A stretch of DNA of 64,000 nt from Insolitispirillum peregrinum. Its GTDB lineage: Bacteria > Pseudomonadota > Alphaproteobacteria > Rhodospirillales > Rhodospirillaceae. The stretch lies in assembly GCF_042665255.1 (NCBI RefSeq), contig NZ_JBHTCD010000010.1. The stretch is one strand, 5' to 3'. Position 1 is the stretch's first letter; each line of letters begins with the position of its first letter. The notes beneath the pieces are model-generated. The model saw only the letters and a list, made by a program, of their open reading frames with translations, did not search any database and had not been told where the DNA came from. Both the position numbers and the translations under genes were made by a program. Of this stretch, positions 41,371 through 49,746 are shown piece by piece.

Positions 41371-41692
41371 ATTGACGGGTGAAAAACCGCTACCATTGCT
41401 TCTACTCCATCTGAAAATGGATGCCCTGCAGCAAAGGGGCTGGGGAGCGTGGCAGCACTGTGATACCATTGGCAAAATACTGCCAATGGCTGCATACCGC
41501 CCGATGGATCGGCATCCTTGAGTGTTCCCTGCCGTCTGCATCTGGTGCAGGACCGGGGTAGCACGCCGGGGAAAAGCGCAATGGAACCGGGTTCCGCAAC
41601 GTCCGCGCGGAAAAAAACCTGAAGTTGTGAGCGTGGCTCACGGCTTCGGACGTGGTAAACAGGCCCGGCGTGGTAACAGGGAGTGTGTAGGC
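41371..41692 (+). other. intergenic region with a perfect inverted repeat
   Basis: Within this gene-free stretch CCATTGGCA (41466-41474) and TGCCAATGG (41481-41489) form a perfect 9-bp inverted repeat with a six-base loop, not followed by a T run. It may be an operator for the motility-linked genes downstream. Open frames here do not look coding. Confidence 0.45.
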
Positions 41693-42169
41693 GTGGCGTT
41701 GTTCAGCAAGGCAATCCTCGGCCTGTTCGGCAATCCGGCGTCGCGGGAAAGCGATGGCGACAAGGCTGGCACGACTCCGGCCTCCACCGCCCATCAGGCG
41801 TACAGCAAAGCCGGACGTGTGGTACAGAAACAGGGAAAACCCGTCCTGACCGCACCAGTCAGCACCACCGAAGCTGCCAGCGGCATGGGGGACATCCCCG
41901 AGCCGGTCATGCAGGAAATGCCCGCCGCGACCGGCGGCACCGACAGCGGCACGACCACCAGCAGTGGCAAGACCGTCCAGCGCCGGGCCGGGTCCCCCGC
42001 CCTGCGGCCCATGACCCCCGAACGGCGCGACCTGATCCAGAAAGCTCTGGTCATCCATCGCGCCAAGCAGGGTATTCTGGCCGACCTCAGCCCCGAACAG
42101 AGGGCACGCCTGATGTTGATGGCAACCCAGGCATTCCGCCTGGACCACAAGGACCAGAAGAAGACCTGA
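41693..42169 (+). CDS. hypothetical protein upstream of cheZ
   Basis: The 158-residue protein starts at a GTG (VALFSKAILGLFG). It has a Ser/Thr/Gly-rich middle and a conserved-looking charged helix at the end: MTPERRDLIQKALVIHRAKQ, then ILADLSPEQRARLMLMATQAF. No signal peptide or membrane segment is convincing. It lies 134 bases before cheZ in the same direction, so a role connected with chemotaxis or motility is possible but unproven. Frame starts further upstream (41522) lack a ribosome site. Confidence 0.62.
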   Translation: MALFSKAILGLFGNPASRESDGDKAGTTPASTAHQAYSKAGRVVQKQGKPVLTAPVSTTEAASGMGDIPEPVMQEMPAATGGTDSGTTTSSGKTVQRRAGSPALRPMTPERRDLIQKALVIHRAKQGILADLSPEQRARLMLMATQAFRLDHKDQKKT

Positions 42170-42303
42170 CGGCAAAAAAGGCGGAAGCGCCGGAGGCTTT
42201 CGCCTATGAAAAAATATCCATTTCCCGCCTCCGGAAAGATTGCGTCCCTCGCCGGGGGCGTTATGTTAGACACCAACGAGGCATTAAGGTTGCGCGCGGA
42301 ACG

Positions 42304-43110
42304 ATGAATACTCAGGGACGCCATGATGCGGATGTTCTGAAAAAGGAACTGGTTGGCCTGTTCAACCATATCCAGCGCATTCGCCGGGAAATCGCTGCCA
42401 TCCGCCGTCCTGGCGCGGCGAGCGGCGAAGACCACTTCATGCAGATGAGCGACGAGCTCGATGCCATCGTTGAAGCGACCGAGCAGGCGACCAACTCCAT
42501 CATGGAGAACGTTGAACAGATGGAAGATCTGCTCAACGACCTGCGCGCCCTGCAAACAGACCCGACCGCCGTCGCCCTGCTGGACCAGATCCCCGAGAAG
42601 ACAGCCGCCATTTTCGAGGCCTGCGCCTTTCAGGACATCACCGGCCAGCGCATTACCAAGGTGGTCAATTCCCTGCAATTCGTCGAAACGCGCGTCAACG
42701 CCCTGGTCAGCATGTGGGGTGCCAACGAACTGACCAAGGTCGGGCCGCAGAAAACCGAAGAACAGGACGAATACAAGCGCTACCTCAATGGCCCCCAGCT
42801 TTCCGGGCAGGGCGTCAGTCAGGCCGACATCGACGCAATGCTGTTTGGTGCGACTCCGACACCAGCGGCGAAACCCGTGGTTGCTCCCACCCCGGCGGCC
42901 CCGCCCCCCAAACCGGTCCCGGTCAGTGCCCAGCCTCCGGCAGCAAAGCCTGCCGCCCCGGCTCCTGTTGCTGCCAAGCCAGCCGCAGCCCCTGCCCCTG
43001 CCCCCAAACCGGCCCCGGTTCCCAAACCTGCCGCCGCCAAACCGTCTGCGCCGCCAGCCTCCGAAGGCCCGGCGATGGGACAGGACGATATCGACAAGCT
43101 GTTCGGCTGA
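42304..43110 (+). CDS. cheZ: CheY-P phosphatase with two FliM-like CheY-binding peptides
   Basis: CheZ removes phosphate from CheY-P to reset the flagellar switch. The 268-residue protein has the long four-helix-bundle hairpin (about 10-140) with catalytic D111 and Q115 in ACAFQDITGQRITKVV. After a linker comes SQADIDAMLFG (172-182), then a Pro/Ala/Lys-rich flexible stretch (185-255), and the C-terminal GQDDIDKLFG. The last peptide is the expected CheY-docking tail; the internal one closely resembles it and the N-terminal CheY-binding peptide of FliM (LSQxEIDALL). No other che gene is in the window. Confidence 0.92.
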   Translation: MNTQGRHDADVLKKELVGLFNHIQRIRREIAAIRRPGAASGEDHFMQMSDELDAIVEATEQATNSIMENVEQMEDLLNDLRALQTDPTAVALLDQIPEKTAAIFEACAFQDITGQRITKVVNSLQFVETRVNALVSMWGANELTKVGPQKTEEQDEYKRYLNGPQLSGQGVSQADIDAMLFGATPTPAAKPVVAPTPAAPPPKPVPVSAQPPAAKPAAPAPVAAKPAAAPAPAPKPAPVPKPAAAKPSAPPASEGPAMGQDDIDKLFG

Positions 43111-43178
43111 TCCCCGGGCAAGTCAGGTGCTCCCAGAGTCCTGACGCGGCTTGATATCTCGCTTTTTGCCGTTTTTAC

Positions 43179-43207
43179 TTGACGGAAACGGTTGTGGCGG
43201 ATAGAAA
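43179..43207 (+). promoter_or_regulatory. predicted sigma70 promoter of rpmB
   Basis: TTGACG (43179-43184), a 17-base spacer and TAGAAA (43202-43207), 50 bases before the rpmB start codon. Confidence 0.6.
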
Positions 43208-43256
43208 GCCGACCTTCTAAAGTTTCCACCGAAGATGTAACAAGAGGAAGAAAGCT

Positions 43257-43541
43257 ATGGCCCGTCGTTGTGTCGTCACCGGCAAAGGCGTGCAGACTGG
43301 CAACAACGTCAGCCACGCGAACAACAAGACCCGCCGCCGCTGGCTGCCGAACCTGCAGGAAGCCGCCCTGCTGTCCGAAGCCCTGGGCGAAACCCTGACC
43401 CTGCGCGTGTCTGCCCATGGTCTGCGCACCATCGAGCACCGTGGTGGCCTGGACGCCTACGTCCTGAGCACCCCGTCGCCGAAGCTGACCACTGAAGCCC
43501 GTCGTCTGAAGAAGCGCCTTCTGGCCCTTCAGGCCGCCTAA
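43257..43541 (+). CDS. rpmB: 50S ribosomal protein L28
   Basis: L28 is a small basic protein of the large ribosomal subunit. The 94-residue sequence has the family start MARRCVVTGKGVQTGNNVSH, NNKTRRRWLPNLQ, and the C-terminal RLKKRLLALQ. It is longer than E. coli L28 (78), as usual for alphaproteobacteria. It has its own predicted promoter and a terminator downstream. The ribosome site AAGAGGAAG lies just before the ATG. Confidence 0.97.
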   Translation: MARRCVVTGKGVQTGNNVSHANNKTRRRWLPNLQEAALLSEALGETLTLRVSAHGLRTIEHRGGLDAYVLSTPSPKLTTEARRLKKRLLALQAA

Positions 43542-43574
43542 GGTTCGACACCCTTCTTCGGTGTATGTTTCCAG

Positions 43575-43606
43575 GGCCCGCGCGCTGTAGCAGTGCGCGG
43601 GCCTTT
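43575..43606 (+). terminator. terminator of rpmB
   Basis: The stem GGCCCGCGC (43575-43583) / GCGCGGGCC (43595-43603) is followed by TTT. Confidence 0.8.
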
Positions 43607-43616
43607 GGCGTATCTA

Positions 43617-43701
43617 GAGCATTGTGCGAAAAGTGGGAACCGGTTTTCGCAGCAACAATGCGGCACTACAAAAGGTTTAGACTAGCGTGCCTGCGTCAGG
43701 T
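43617..43701 (+). repeat. palindromic repeat (family A) interrupted by the TIR element
   Basis: The core unit GAGCATTGTGCGAAAAGTGG, GAACCGGTTTTCGCAGCAAC, AATGCGG is intact. The tail hairpin begins (TAGCGTGCCTGCGTCA) but is split by TIR element copy 3; the other half of the tail (GCGTCACATTTAACGCACAC) resumes at 43871 and ends near 43893. GCGTCA occurs on both sides, as a target duplication would. Confidence 0.8.
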
Positions 43702-43870
43702 CACGGTACACGACAGTGAGTGAGACCAGTGCAGGCTGCCGCCTGAACTGCTCGGGGCCTGAGGCCCCGAACCCCCATTTTTTTCTTTTATGATCAAAGA
43801 AATGGGGTCTGGGGCCTAAAGGCCCCAGCGAGGTGTGGAGCAGCGCTCCACGTTACTGTCGTGTACCGTG
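43702..43870 (-). repeat. dispersed TIR element, copy 3 of 3 (MITE-like)
   Basis: The 169-bp copy has perfect 16-bp terminal inverted repeats: CACGGTACACGACAGT at 43702-43717 and ACTGTCGTGTACCGTG at 43855-43870. It is inverted relative to copies 1 and 2. The interior hairpins (GGGGCCTGAGGCCCC, CCCCATTT/AAATGGGG, GGGGCCTAAAGGCCCC) make the whole element one long imperfect hairpin. No open frame is present. Confidence 0.9.
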
Positions 43871-43925
43871 GCGTCACATTTAACGCACACTGCTCTGGCC
43901 CGATGATCAGGAAGAGGACCCGGGA

Positions 43926-44405
43926 ATGGATCGCCCGCACCTGTCGAACCACCCGCTGTTTCTGGCCCCTTCCGGGCGATGGACTGCCGATGGCTGGTAC
44001 GTCGAACAAGGCGGCATCCCGATTCCCTGCGGTGGCACCCTGATCCTTGGCGAAGATGAGCAAGGCTGGGCGATGGAACTCGACCTGCACCTGATGCTGG
44101 TCGGACAGCAAAATCTCAGCGTCAACATCGTCACCGAATTCGAACCATGGGATGAGGGCGATCTTGATACCCTGTGGGCGGCGGACATGACCGCCGTCGG
44201 CGGACTGGTCGGGCGCATGTCGGTGGTCGGCGACGCCATCCTGTCAAGCGGCGTCTCGGCGGACGGCTCGGTTTCGCTGCAGGAATGTTTCCTGTGGGCC
44301 GAGGACGATACCTATGAATTGCGCGGCCTGCTGACCCAGCAGGGCGAAGTCATGGGACGCTGGACCCTGACGCTGGAAAACGAAGACGACTCCTCGCTGT
44401 CGTAA
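43926..44405 (+). CDS. hypothetical acidic protein
   Basis: I do not recognise this 159-residue soluble protein. It is acidic, with alternating beta-type segments: NHPLFLAPSGRWTADGWYV near the start, ELDLHLMLVGQQNLSVNIV, and a tail LRGLLTQQGEVMGRWTLTLE ending in NEDDSSLS. There is no signal peptide. It is isolated between two clusters of dispersed repeats, so it forms its own transcription unit. Its codon use resembles that of neighbouring genes. Confidence 0.65.
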   Translation: MDRPHLSNHPLFLAPSGRWTADGWYVEQGGIPIPCGGTLILGEDEQGWAMELDLHLMLVGQQNLSVNIVTEFEPWDEGDLDTLWAADMTAVGGLVGRMSVVGDAILSSGVSADGSVSLQECFLWAEDDTYELRGLLTQQGEVMGRWTLTLENEDDSSLS

Positions 44406-44407
44406 AC

Positions 44408-44450
44408 CATCGTTGATACGAAAACCGGTGCCCAGTTTTCGCACCCGGCA
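44408..44450 (-). repeat. short palindromic repeat (family A), diverged
   Basis: CATCGTTGATACGAAAACCG, GTGCCCAGTTTTCGCACCCG. It starts three bases after the TAA stop of the hypothetical acidic gene. Confidence 0.7.
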
Positions 44451-44540
44451 AATCCCGAGCAGATGGGACATCTGCGACGACGCATTTGCTGACTGCATAA
44501 AATGCAGTGATCACACGGGAACGCAACAGCCCCTGATATA

Positions 44541-44584
44541 GCAGCGTTGATGAGAAAACCGGTGCCCACTTTTCGCACGATGCT
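44541..44584 (-). repeat. short palindromic repeat (family A), tandem copy 1
   Basis: GCAGCGTTGATGAGAAAACC, GGTGCCCACTTTTCGCACGA, TGCT. The next copy starts 59 bases further on in the same orientation. Confidence 0.8.
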
Positions 44585-44599
44585 GACTCTTGAATAGTC

Positions 44600-44643
44600 G
44601 CATCGTTGATGCGAAAACCGGTGCCCACTTTTCGCACGATGCT
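44600..44643 (-). repeat. short palindromic repeat (family A), tandem copy 2
   Basis: GCATCGTTGATGCGAAAACC, GGTGCCCACTTTTCGCACGA, TGCT. It is almost identical to the copy at 44541 and lies 54 bases before the uvrB start, within its likely promoter region. Confidence 0.82.
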
Positions 44644-44696
44644 TTAAACTCCCTCCTCCGTTCCTGCTTTGGTCCAGACCGTTCCCGGAGGCCCCG

Positions 44697-46823
44697 ATGA
44701 CCGTTCACCTTCCGATGTACAACCGTCCGCCAGCGGGGCCACGGGCGGATTTCCGGCTGGCGTCCGACTACCAACCCGCAGGCGACCAGCCCGCCGCCAT
44801 CGCCGCGCTGCTGGATGGGCTGGAGGGCAAGGAACGGGATCAGGTGCTGCTGGGGGTGACTGGCTCGGGCAAGACCTTTACCGCTGCCAAAGTGATTGAA
44901 AAGATGGGCCGCCCGGCGCTGGTGATGGCTCCGAACAAAACGCTGGCCGCCCAGCTCTATGGCGAGATGAAGGCCTTTTTTCCTGATAACGCGGTGGAAT
45001 ATTTCGTTTCCTACTACGACTATTACCAACCGGAAGCCTACGTCCCCAAAACCGACACCTACATCGAAAAAGACAGCGCCATCAACGAACAGATCGACCG
45101 CATGCGCCATGCGGCGACTCGGGCGGTGCTGGAACGGCGCGACGTGATCATCGTCGCCTCGGTGTCCTGCATTTACGGTCTGGGCAGCGTGGAGAGCTAT
45201 TCGGCGATGGTCCGCCGGATCAAAAGCGGTGACATCCTCGACCGCAACGACCTGATGCGCTCGCTGGTCGAGTTGCAATACCGGCGCAACGACGCCTCGT
45301 TCCAGCGTGGCAGCTTTCGGGTGCGCGGCGACTGCATCGAACTGTTCCCTGCCCACTACGAAGACCGGGCGTGGCGCATCGATCTGTTCGGTGACGAGGT
45401 GGACGGCATCTATGAATTCGACCCGCTGACCGGCGAGAAATCAGCCACCCTGTTGCAGATTGACGTCTATCCGAACAGCCACCACGTCACCCCGCGCCCG
45501 GCCCTGTCGCAGGCGGTGAAAGGGATCAAGGCCGAGCTGGTGGTGCGGCTGGCCGAATTCGAGTCGCAGGGCAAGCTGCTCGAAGCCCAGCGCCTGCGCG
45601 AACGCACCCTGTTCGACCTCGAAATGATGGAAAGCACCGGCCATTGCAAAGGCATCGAAAACTATTCGCGCTATCTCAGCGGTCGCAATCCCGGTGAACC
45701 GCCGCCGACGCTGTTTGAATACCTGCCCGAAGACGCCTTGCTGTTCGTCGATGAAAGCCACGTCACCGTGCCGCAGGTCGGCGGCATGTTCCGGGGTGAC
45801 TTCAACCGCAAAAGTGTGCTGGCGGATTACGGCTTCCGCCTGCCGTCCTGCGTTGACAACCGCCCGCTGAAGTTCGAAGAGTGGGATACCATGCGCCCGC
45901 AAACGATCCTGATCTCGGCGACTCCGGGACGCTGGGAACTGGAACAGACCGGCGGGGTGTTCGTCGAACAGATCATTCGCCCGACCGGCCTGATTGACCC
46001 GGTGGTGATCATCCGTCCGGTCGAACATCAGGTCGATGACCTGCTGGCCGAGGCCAGGGACTGCGCCCGCAAGGGACAGCGGGTGCTGGTGACCACGCTG
46101 ACCAAGCGGATGGCCGAAGACCTGACCGAATACATGGTCGAACATGGCGTGCGGGTGCGTTACATGCACTCTGACGTCGATACCCTCGAACGGATCGAAA
46201 TCATCCGTGACCTGCGGCTGGGGGCCTTTGATGTGCTGATTGGCATCAACCTGCTGCGCGAGGGACTCGATATTCCCGAATGCGCACTGGTGGCGATTCT
46301 CGATGCCGACAAGGAAGGCTTCCTGCGCTCGGAAACCTCGCTGATCCAGACCATTGGCCGTGCCGCCCGCAACGTCGATGGCCGGGTGATCCTCTATGCC
46401 GACCGCATGACCGGCTCGATGGAACGCGCCATCGGTGAAACCAACCGCCGCCGCGAAAAACAACAGGCTTATAACGCCGCCCACGGCATCACCCCGGAAA
46501 CCGTCCGTTCGCGCATCACCGATATCGTCGGTGACATTGCCGAACAGGATTACATGACCGTTTCCACCGGCACCGTCGGAGAAACGGCGCTGGTCGGGCA
46601 CAACCTGCGCACCACCATTGCCGAGCTGGAAAAGAAAATGCGCGCCGCCGCCGCCGATCTGGAATTCGAGGAAGCCGCCCGTCTGCGCGATGAACTGCGC
46701 CGCCTTGAGGCCCTCGAACTGGAAATGCCGTCGGTTGCCTCGGCCATGGCCCGCCCGGCGCCGACCTCGATCGCAGGCACCACCGGCTATAAAAAGGCCC
46801 AGAAGGCCCGCCGACAGCGCTGA
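44697..46823 (+). CDS. uvrB: excinuclease ABC subunit B
   Basis: UvrB is the damage-verifying helicase-like core of nucleotide excision repair, loaded by UvrA and cut-competent with UvrC. The 708-residue protein has Walker A GVTGSGKTFT (53-62), the beta-hairpin YYDYYQPEAYVPKTDTYIE (106-124) that locks on damage, the Walker B/helicase segments LLFVDESHV and REGLDIPE, motif VI QTIGRAARN, and the C-terminal UVR domain (EKKMRAAAADLEFEEAARLRD written here as landmarks EKKMRAAA and LEFEEAARLRD). Length and motifs are those of a complete, functional UvrB. It has no operon partners. Confidence 0.97.
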   Translation: MTVHLPMYNRPPAGPRADFRLASDYQPAGDQPAAIAALLDGLEGKERDQVLLGVTGSGKTFTAAKVIEKMGRPALVMAPNKTLAAQLYGEMKAFFPDNAVEYFVSYYDYYQPEAYVPKTDTYIEKDSAINEQIDRMRHAATRAVLERRDVIIVASVSCIYGLGSVESYSAMVRRIKSGDILDRNDLMRSLVELQYRRNDASFQRGSFRVRGDCIELFPAHYEDRAWRIDLFGDEVDGIYEFDPLTGEKSATLLQIDVYPNSHHVTPRPALSQAVKGIKAELVVRLAEFESQGKLLEAQRLRERTLFDLEMMESTGHCKGIENYSRYLSGRNPGEPPPTLFEYLPEDALLFVDESHVTVPQVGGMFRGDFNRKSVLADYGFRLPSCVDNRPLKFEEWDTMRPQTILISATPGRWELEQTGGVFVEQIIRPTGLIDPVVIIRPVEHQVDDLLAEARDCARKGQRVLVTTLTKRMAEDLTEYMVEHGVRVRYMHSDVDTLERIEIIRDLRLGAFDVLIGINLLREGLDIPECALVAILDADKEGFLRSETSLIQTIGRAARNVDGRVILYADRMTGSMERAIGETNRRREKQQAYNAAHGITPETVRSRITDIVGDIAEQDYMTVSTGTVGETALVGHNLRTTIAELEKKMRAAAADLEFEEAARLRDELRRLEALELEMPSVASAMARPAPTSIAGTTGYKKAQKARRQR

Positions 46824-46915
46824 TAAGGTTCGTTTTTCCACCAATTGTCATCCGGCGAACAGTCTTTCCTGCGGCCTCCTCCTAAACTGGCTGAAAACAG
46901 CAGGAGGAGCATCCG

Positions 46916-47719
46916 ATGACACCCGGCAAACCAACCCGCGAGACCAGCCCGCCCCATCCGCTCGACAAAGTAATGCCCCTGTCTGCCGCCCTCGCACCGC
47001 TGCACTCGGGGATGCGGTTGATGCTGGGGGAATTTGTCGGGGCCGGGGAACCGGTCGCCTGCGTGCGCTGGCTGCTGGACTCGGCCATTGATGAGCTGAC
47101 CCTGATCGCCAACACCCCCGGCCTGCGCGGCGGCTTTCTCAAGGCGCTGCTGTTCGACAGCGGGCAAATCCGCGAATACATCGGCACCCACGTCGGCACC
47201 ACCGAACAGTCGACCGCCGCTTACCTGGAAAACCGTGTGCTGGTGCGCGAGTTTTTCCCGATGGGAACGTGGGCGGAAAAGGTCCGCGCCGGAGCGATGG
47301 GACTGGGCGGCATTCTGGTGCCGGTCGGGGTCGGCATTCTCGACCAGCCGGGCCTGTTCCCCGACCTGCCGACCGCCAAACAAACCCTCGACCTCAACGG
47401 CCAACGCTATTTTGTCGAACCGGCATTGACCGCCGATGTGTCGATCATCAAGGGCTGGCGCGCCGACCGCCTCGGCAATATCGAATTTCGCGGTACCAGC
47501 ACCCAGAACCAGCGTGATATCGCCATGGCCGGACGCTATACGGTGGCCGAGGTCAATGAAATCGTCGAGGTGGGCGAGATCGCGCCGGAACGGGTTGGCT
47601 GCCCCGGGGTGTTCGTCAATGCGGTGGTCAAAGGCCTGTCTCTCGACGAGCAACAAGAGGTCTACCGCCAGCACTGGGTCAAGCTCGGCCGCCTGCATCC
47701 TCCCGTCGCTCTGGCATAA
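46916..47719 (+). CDS. CoA transferase subunit A (3-oxoacid/acetate CoA-transferase family)
   Basis: The 267-residue alpha subunit of a class I CoA transferase moves CoA between acyl-CoA and a free acid. It shows LMLGEFVGAGEP near residue 35, ELTLIANTPGLRG, the oxyanion-type glycine loop GAMGLGGILVPVGVG, and DVSIIKGWRADRLGNIEFRG. The matching beta subunit follows after 11 bases. The 3-oxoacid (AtoD/ScoA) group is closest, but the acid substrate cannot be stated. GGAGGAGCATCCG precedes the ATG, a strong ribosome site. Confidence 0.9.
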   Translation: MTPGKPTRETSPPHPLDKVMPLSAALAPLHSGMRLMLGEFVGAGEPVACVRWLLDSAIDELTLIANTPGLRGGFLKALLFDSGQIREYIGTHVGTTEQSTAAYLENRVLVREFFPMGTWAEKVRAGAMGLGGILVPVGVGILDQPGLFPDLPTAKQTLDLNGQRYFVEPALTADVSIIKGWRADRLGNIEFRGTSTQNQRDIAMAGRYTVAEVNEIVEVGEIAPERVGCPGVFVNAVVKGLSLDEQQEVYRQHWVKLGRLHPPVALA

Positions 47720-47730
47720 GGACAGCCGCC

Positions 47731-48411
47731 ATGACCTCTCTCAAAGACCGTATCGCCCGCCGTTGTGCGCAGGAACTCCGTGCCGGACAGGTGGTTAACC
47801 TTGGACTGGGAATTCCGACGCTGGTCGCCAACCACCTGTCACCGGATGCCGCCGTGATCTTCCACAGTGAAAATGGCGTGTTCGGCTTTGGCCCCAAGCC
47901 GGACTATCATCACGCTGACAGCGATTTTACCAATGCCGGCTGTGAACCGATCACCCTGCCCGCCGGGGCTGCCCTGATGGATCTGGCCACCTCGCTGGGG
48001 GCGATGCGCAATGGCTATATCGACGTCACCATTCTGGGGGCGCTGGAGGTCGATGCCGCAGGCAACATCGCCAACTGGGCCACCCGCCGGGCGGGCCGCT
48101 GGTGGCCGGGGATCGGCGGAGCAATGGATCTATGTTACGGAACGCCAACGGTGATCGCCGCCCTGCAGCACACCGACACTCACGGTCGCCCCAAGGTCCG
48201 CCATCGCTGCACCCTGCCGCTGACCGGGGCGGGCTGTGTCAAGCTGATCGTCACCGAGCTGGCCGTGTTCGATGTGCTCCCCGGCGGCGGGCTTTTCCTG
48301 CGCGACCTGCAGGAGGGTGCAACGCTGGAGCAGGTCAGAAACAGTACCGAAGCCGACTTTACCGTTGCGGAAACCGTGCTGGCGGGGAACACTGTTGCTG
48401 AATGCGTTTAG
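47731..48411 (+). CDS. CoA transferase subunit B
   Basis: The 226-residue beta subunit carries the catalytic glutamate in HSENGVFGFGP (about residue 47), which forms the CoA thioester. Other landmarks are GQVVNLGLGIPTLVANHL at the start, GYIDVTILGALEVDAAGNIANW, and GAGCVKLIVTELAVFDV near the C-terminus. Together with the preceding gene it makes a complete enzyme. A Crp/Fnr-type regulator gene begins 14 bases after the stop and may control the pair. Confidence 0.93.
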   Translation: MTSLKDRIARRCAQELRAGQVVNLGLGIPTLVANHLSPDAAVIFHSENGVFGFGPKPDYHHADSDFTNAGCEPITLPAGAALMDLATSLGAMRNGYIDVTILGALEVDAAGNIANWATRRAGRWWPGIGGAMDLCYGTPTVIAALQHTDTHGRPKVRHRCTLPLTGAGCVKLIVTELAVFDVLPGGGLFLRDLQEGATLEQVRNSTEADFTVAETVLAGNTVAECV

Positions 48412-48425
48412 CTGGTGAGTCCCCC

Positions 48426-49106
48426 ATGATCCCTGCCGATGTCCTGCACCGTGTCGCTGCCTGGTCGCGGGCGCTGGAACCACGGGCCTTCGAGCGGGCG
48501 CGTGCTGGCGTGCAGGAGCGGTCCTATCCCGCCGGCAGCGAAATCTGCGCCCACGGCCAGCCGTTTGACTACTGGGGCGGGGTGATCGAGGGTCTGATCA
48601 AGCTGCGCACCCTGTCAGCGGATGGCAAGGAAGTGACCCTGGCCGGAGTCCATGCCGGGGGCTGGTTCGGGGAAGGATCGGTGCTGAAGGGCGAGCCACG
48701 CCGCTATCAGGTGATCGCCCTGCGGGAAACGCGGCTGGCCCTGCTCGACCGGGCCAGCTTTCTCTGGCTGATGGAGCACAGCACGGCCTTTAACCGCTTT
48801 CTGGTCCATCAACTGAACGATCGTCTGGGATTTTTCATGGCGATGGTCGAGCACGACCGCATGCTCGACACCACCGGACGAGTGGCGCAGGCGCTGGCCG
48901 CCCTGCTCAACCCGGTGCTCTATCCCGATGTCAATCACCGGCTGACCATCACACAGGAAGAGGTCGGGCAACTGGCTGGCGTCTCACGCCCGATTGCCAA
49001 CCGTGCCCTGAAAGCTCTGGATGCCGCCGGTATCCTGCGGGTGGAATATGGCGAGATCGACGTTCTGGACCCGGACCGCCTGCGCAGTTACGGACACTTG
49101 TCGTAA
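48426..49106 (+). CDS. Crp/Fnr-family transcriptional regulator
   Basis: The 226-residue regulator has an N-terminal cyclic-nucleotide-binding-like barrel (about 25-125, with GGVIEGLIKLRTLSADGKEV and GGWFGEGSVL) and a C-terminal winged HTH (LTITQEEVGQLAGVSRPIAN, about 172-192). It has no FNR-type cysteine cluster. The position right after the CoA-transferase genes suggests that it senses or controls the same acyl-CoA metabolism (inference). ATG 48426 has GGTGAG six bases upstream; ATG 48402 would overlap the transferase gene. Its end overlaps the converging gene by 19 bases. Confidence 0.87.
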   Translation: MIPADVLHRVAAWSRALEPRAFERARAGVQERSYPAGSEICAHGQPFDYWGGVIEGLIKLRTLSADGKEVTLAGVHAGGWFGEGSVLKGEPRRYQVIALRETRLALLDRASFLWLMEHSTAFNRFLVHQLNDRLGFFMAMVEHDRMLDTTGRVAQALAALLNPVLYPDVNHRLTITQEEVGQLAGVSRPIANRALKALDAAGILRVEYGEIDVLDPDRLRSYGHLS

Positions 49107-49483
49107 CGCTGCATCGCCCCGGAGCCAAAGCTGTATTTTTTCAGTTCGTTGCCACCTGCGGTGATGGAAAAGTCCGGCTCTTCCTGTTCGACCAGCCGCT
49201 GAAGGCGGAAATAAACCGTCGCACTTTGCGGACTGATCGAACTGTATTTGCCACGGGCAAATCCCCATTCCGTCCGCGACTTGCGCCAGCGATAGCCGCC
49301 GTCAGAGAAAATCGCCAACTGGCTGTCAGGGTCGGAACATTGCTGCCCCTGAACAACCCAGGTTCCCTTCAGGGAGCCGGGAACATCGTTGACCCATGTG
49401 TACTGCTGTGCCTGAACCGGTTCCGAAACGACGAGAACAGACGCGATGGTGGCCAGCAGGGCGATCAGAGGGGCTCGGACCAT
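49088..49483 (-). CDS. small secreted hypothetical protein
   Basis: The 131-residue precursor has a clear signal peptide (MVRAPLIALLATIASVLVV, cleavage near VQA-QQY). The mature part has paired cysteines (GQQCSDPDS and the C-terminal YDKCP) that may form a disulfide, and beta-rich segments such as YRWRKSRTEWGFARGKYS. It should be periplasmic. AAGGAGG lies six bases before ATG 49483, which fixes the start. I do not recognise the family. It converges on the Crp/Fnr gene with a 19-base overlap of the 3' ends. Confidence 0.75.
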   Translation of the reverse strand: MVRAPLIALLATIASVLVVSEPVQAQQYTWVNDVPGSLKGTWVVQGQQCSDPDSQLAIFSDGGYRWRKSRTEWGFARGKYSSISPQSATVYFRLQRLVEQEEPDFSITAGGNELKKYSFGSGAMQRYDKCP

Positions 49484-49746
49484 TGGGGCCTCCTTGTGCG
49501 CATCCGGGTGCGCATCCGGCACTGGAATATAAATGAATAAATGGGATTCTCTTGATGCTACAGCAAGGTAAATCCTTCTGCCAGGGATTCTGCAGCAGGG
49601 AACACAAAAGTGGGGATCGATTTCCCTCGAAACACGGCCCGGATAAAGGAGTGACGCTTATACAATGAAATGATAATTCAATGGGCGGAGCGTCCGCTCC
49701 TGCCGAACCTGCCGTTCAGGGGTTCTTGTCTGCTGCGAGGCAACGC
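49484..49746. other. intergenic region
   Basis: This stretch holds the promoter of the small secreted protein (minus strand) and the leader of a tiny membrane ORF (plus strand). I see no repeat or structured RNA in it. Confidence 0.35.

Noticed and set aside
44408..44643. Possible CRISPR-like array before uvrB
   Set aside because: Only two well-matched units 59 bases apart plus one diverged unit, the same palindrome occurs scattered across the window, and no cas genes are present.
45441..46844. 467-codon minus-strand frame opposite uvrB
   Set aside because: uvrB is unmistakable, and the shadow has no recognisable domain.
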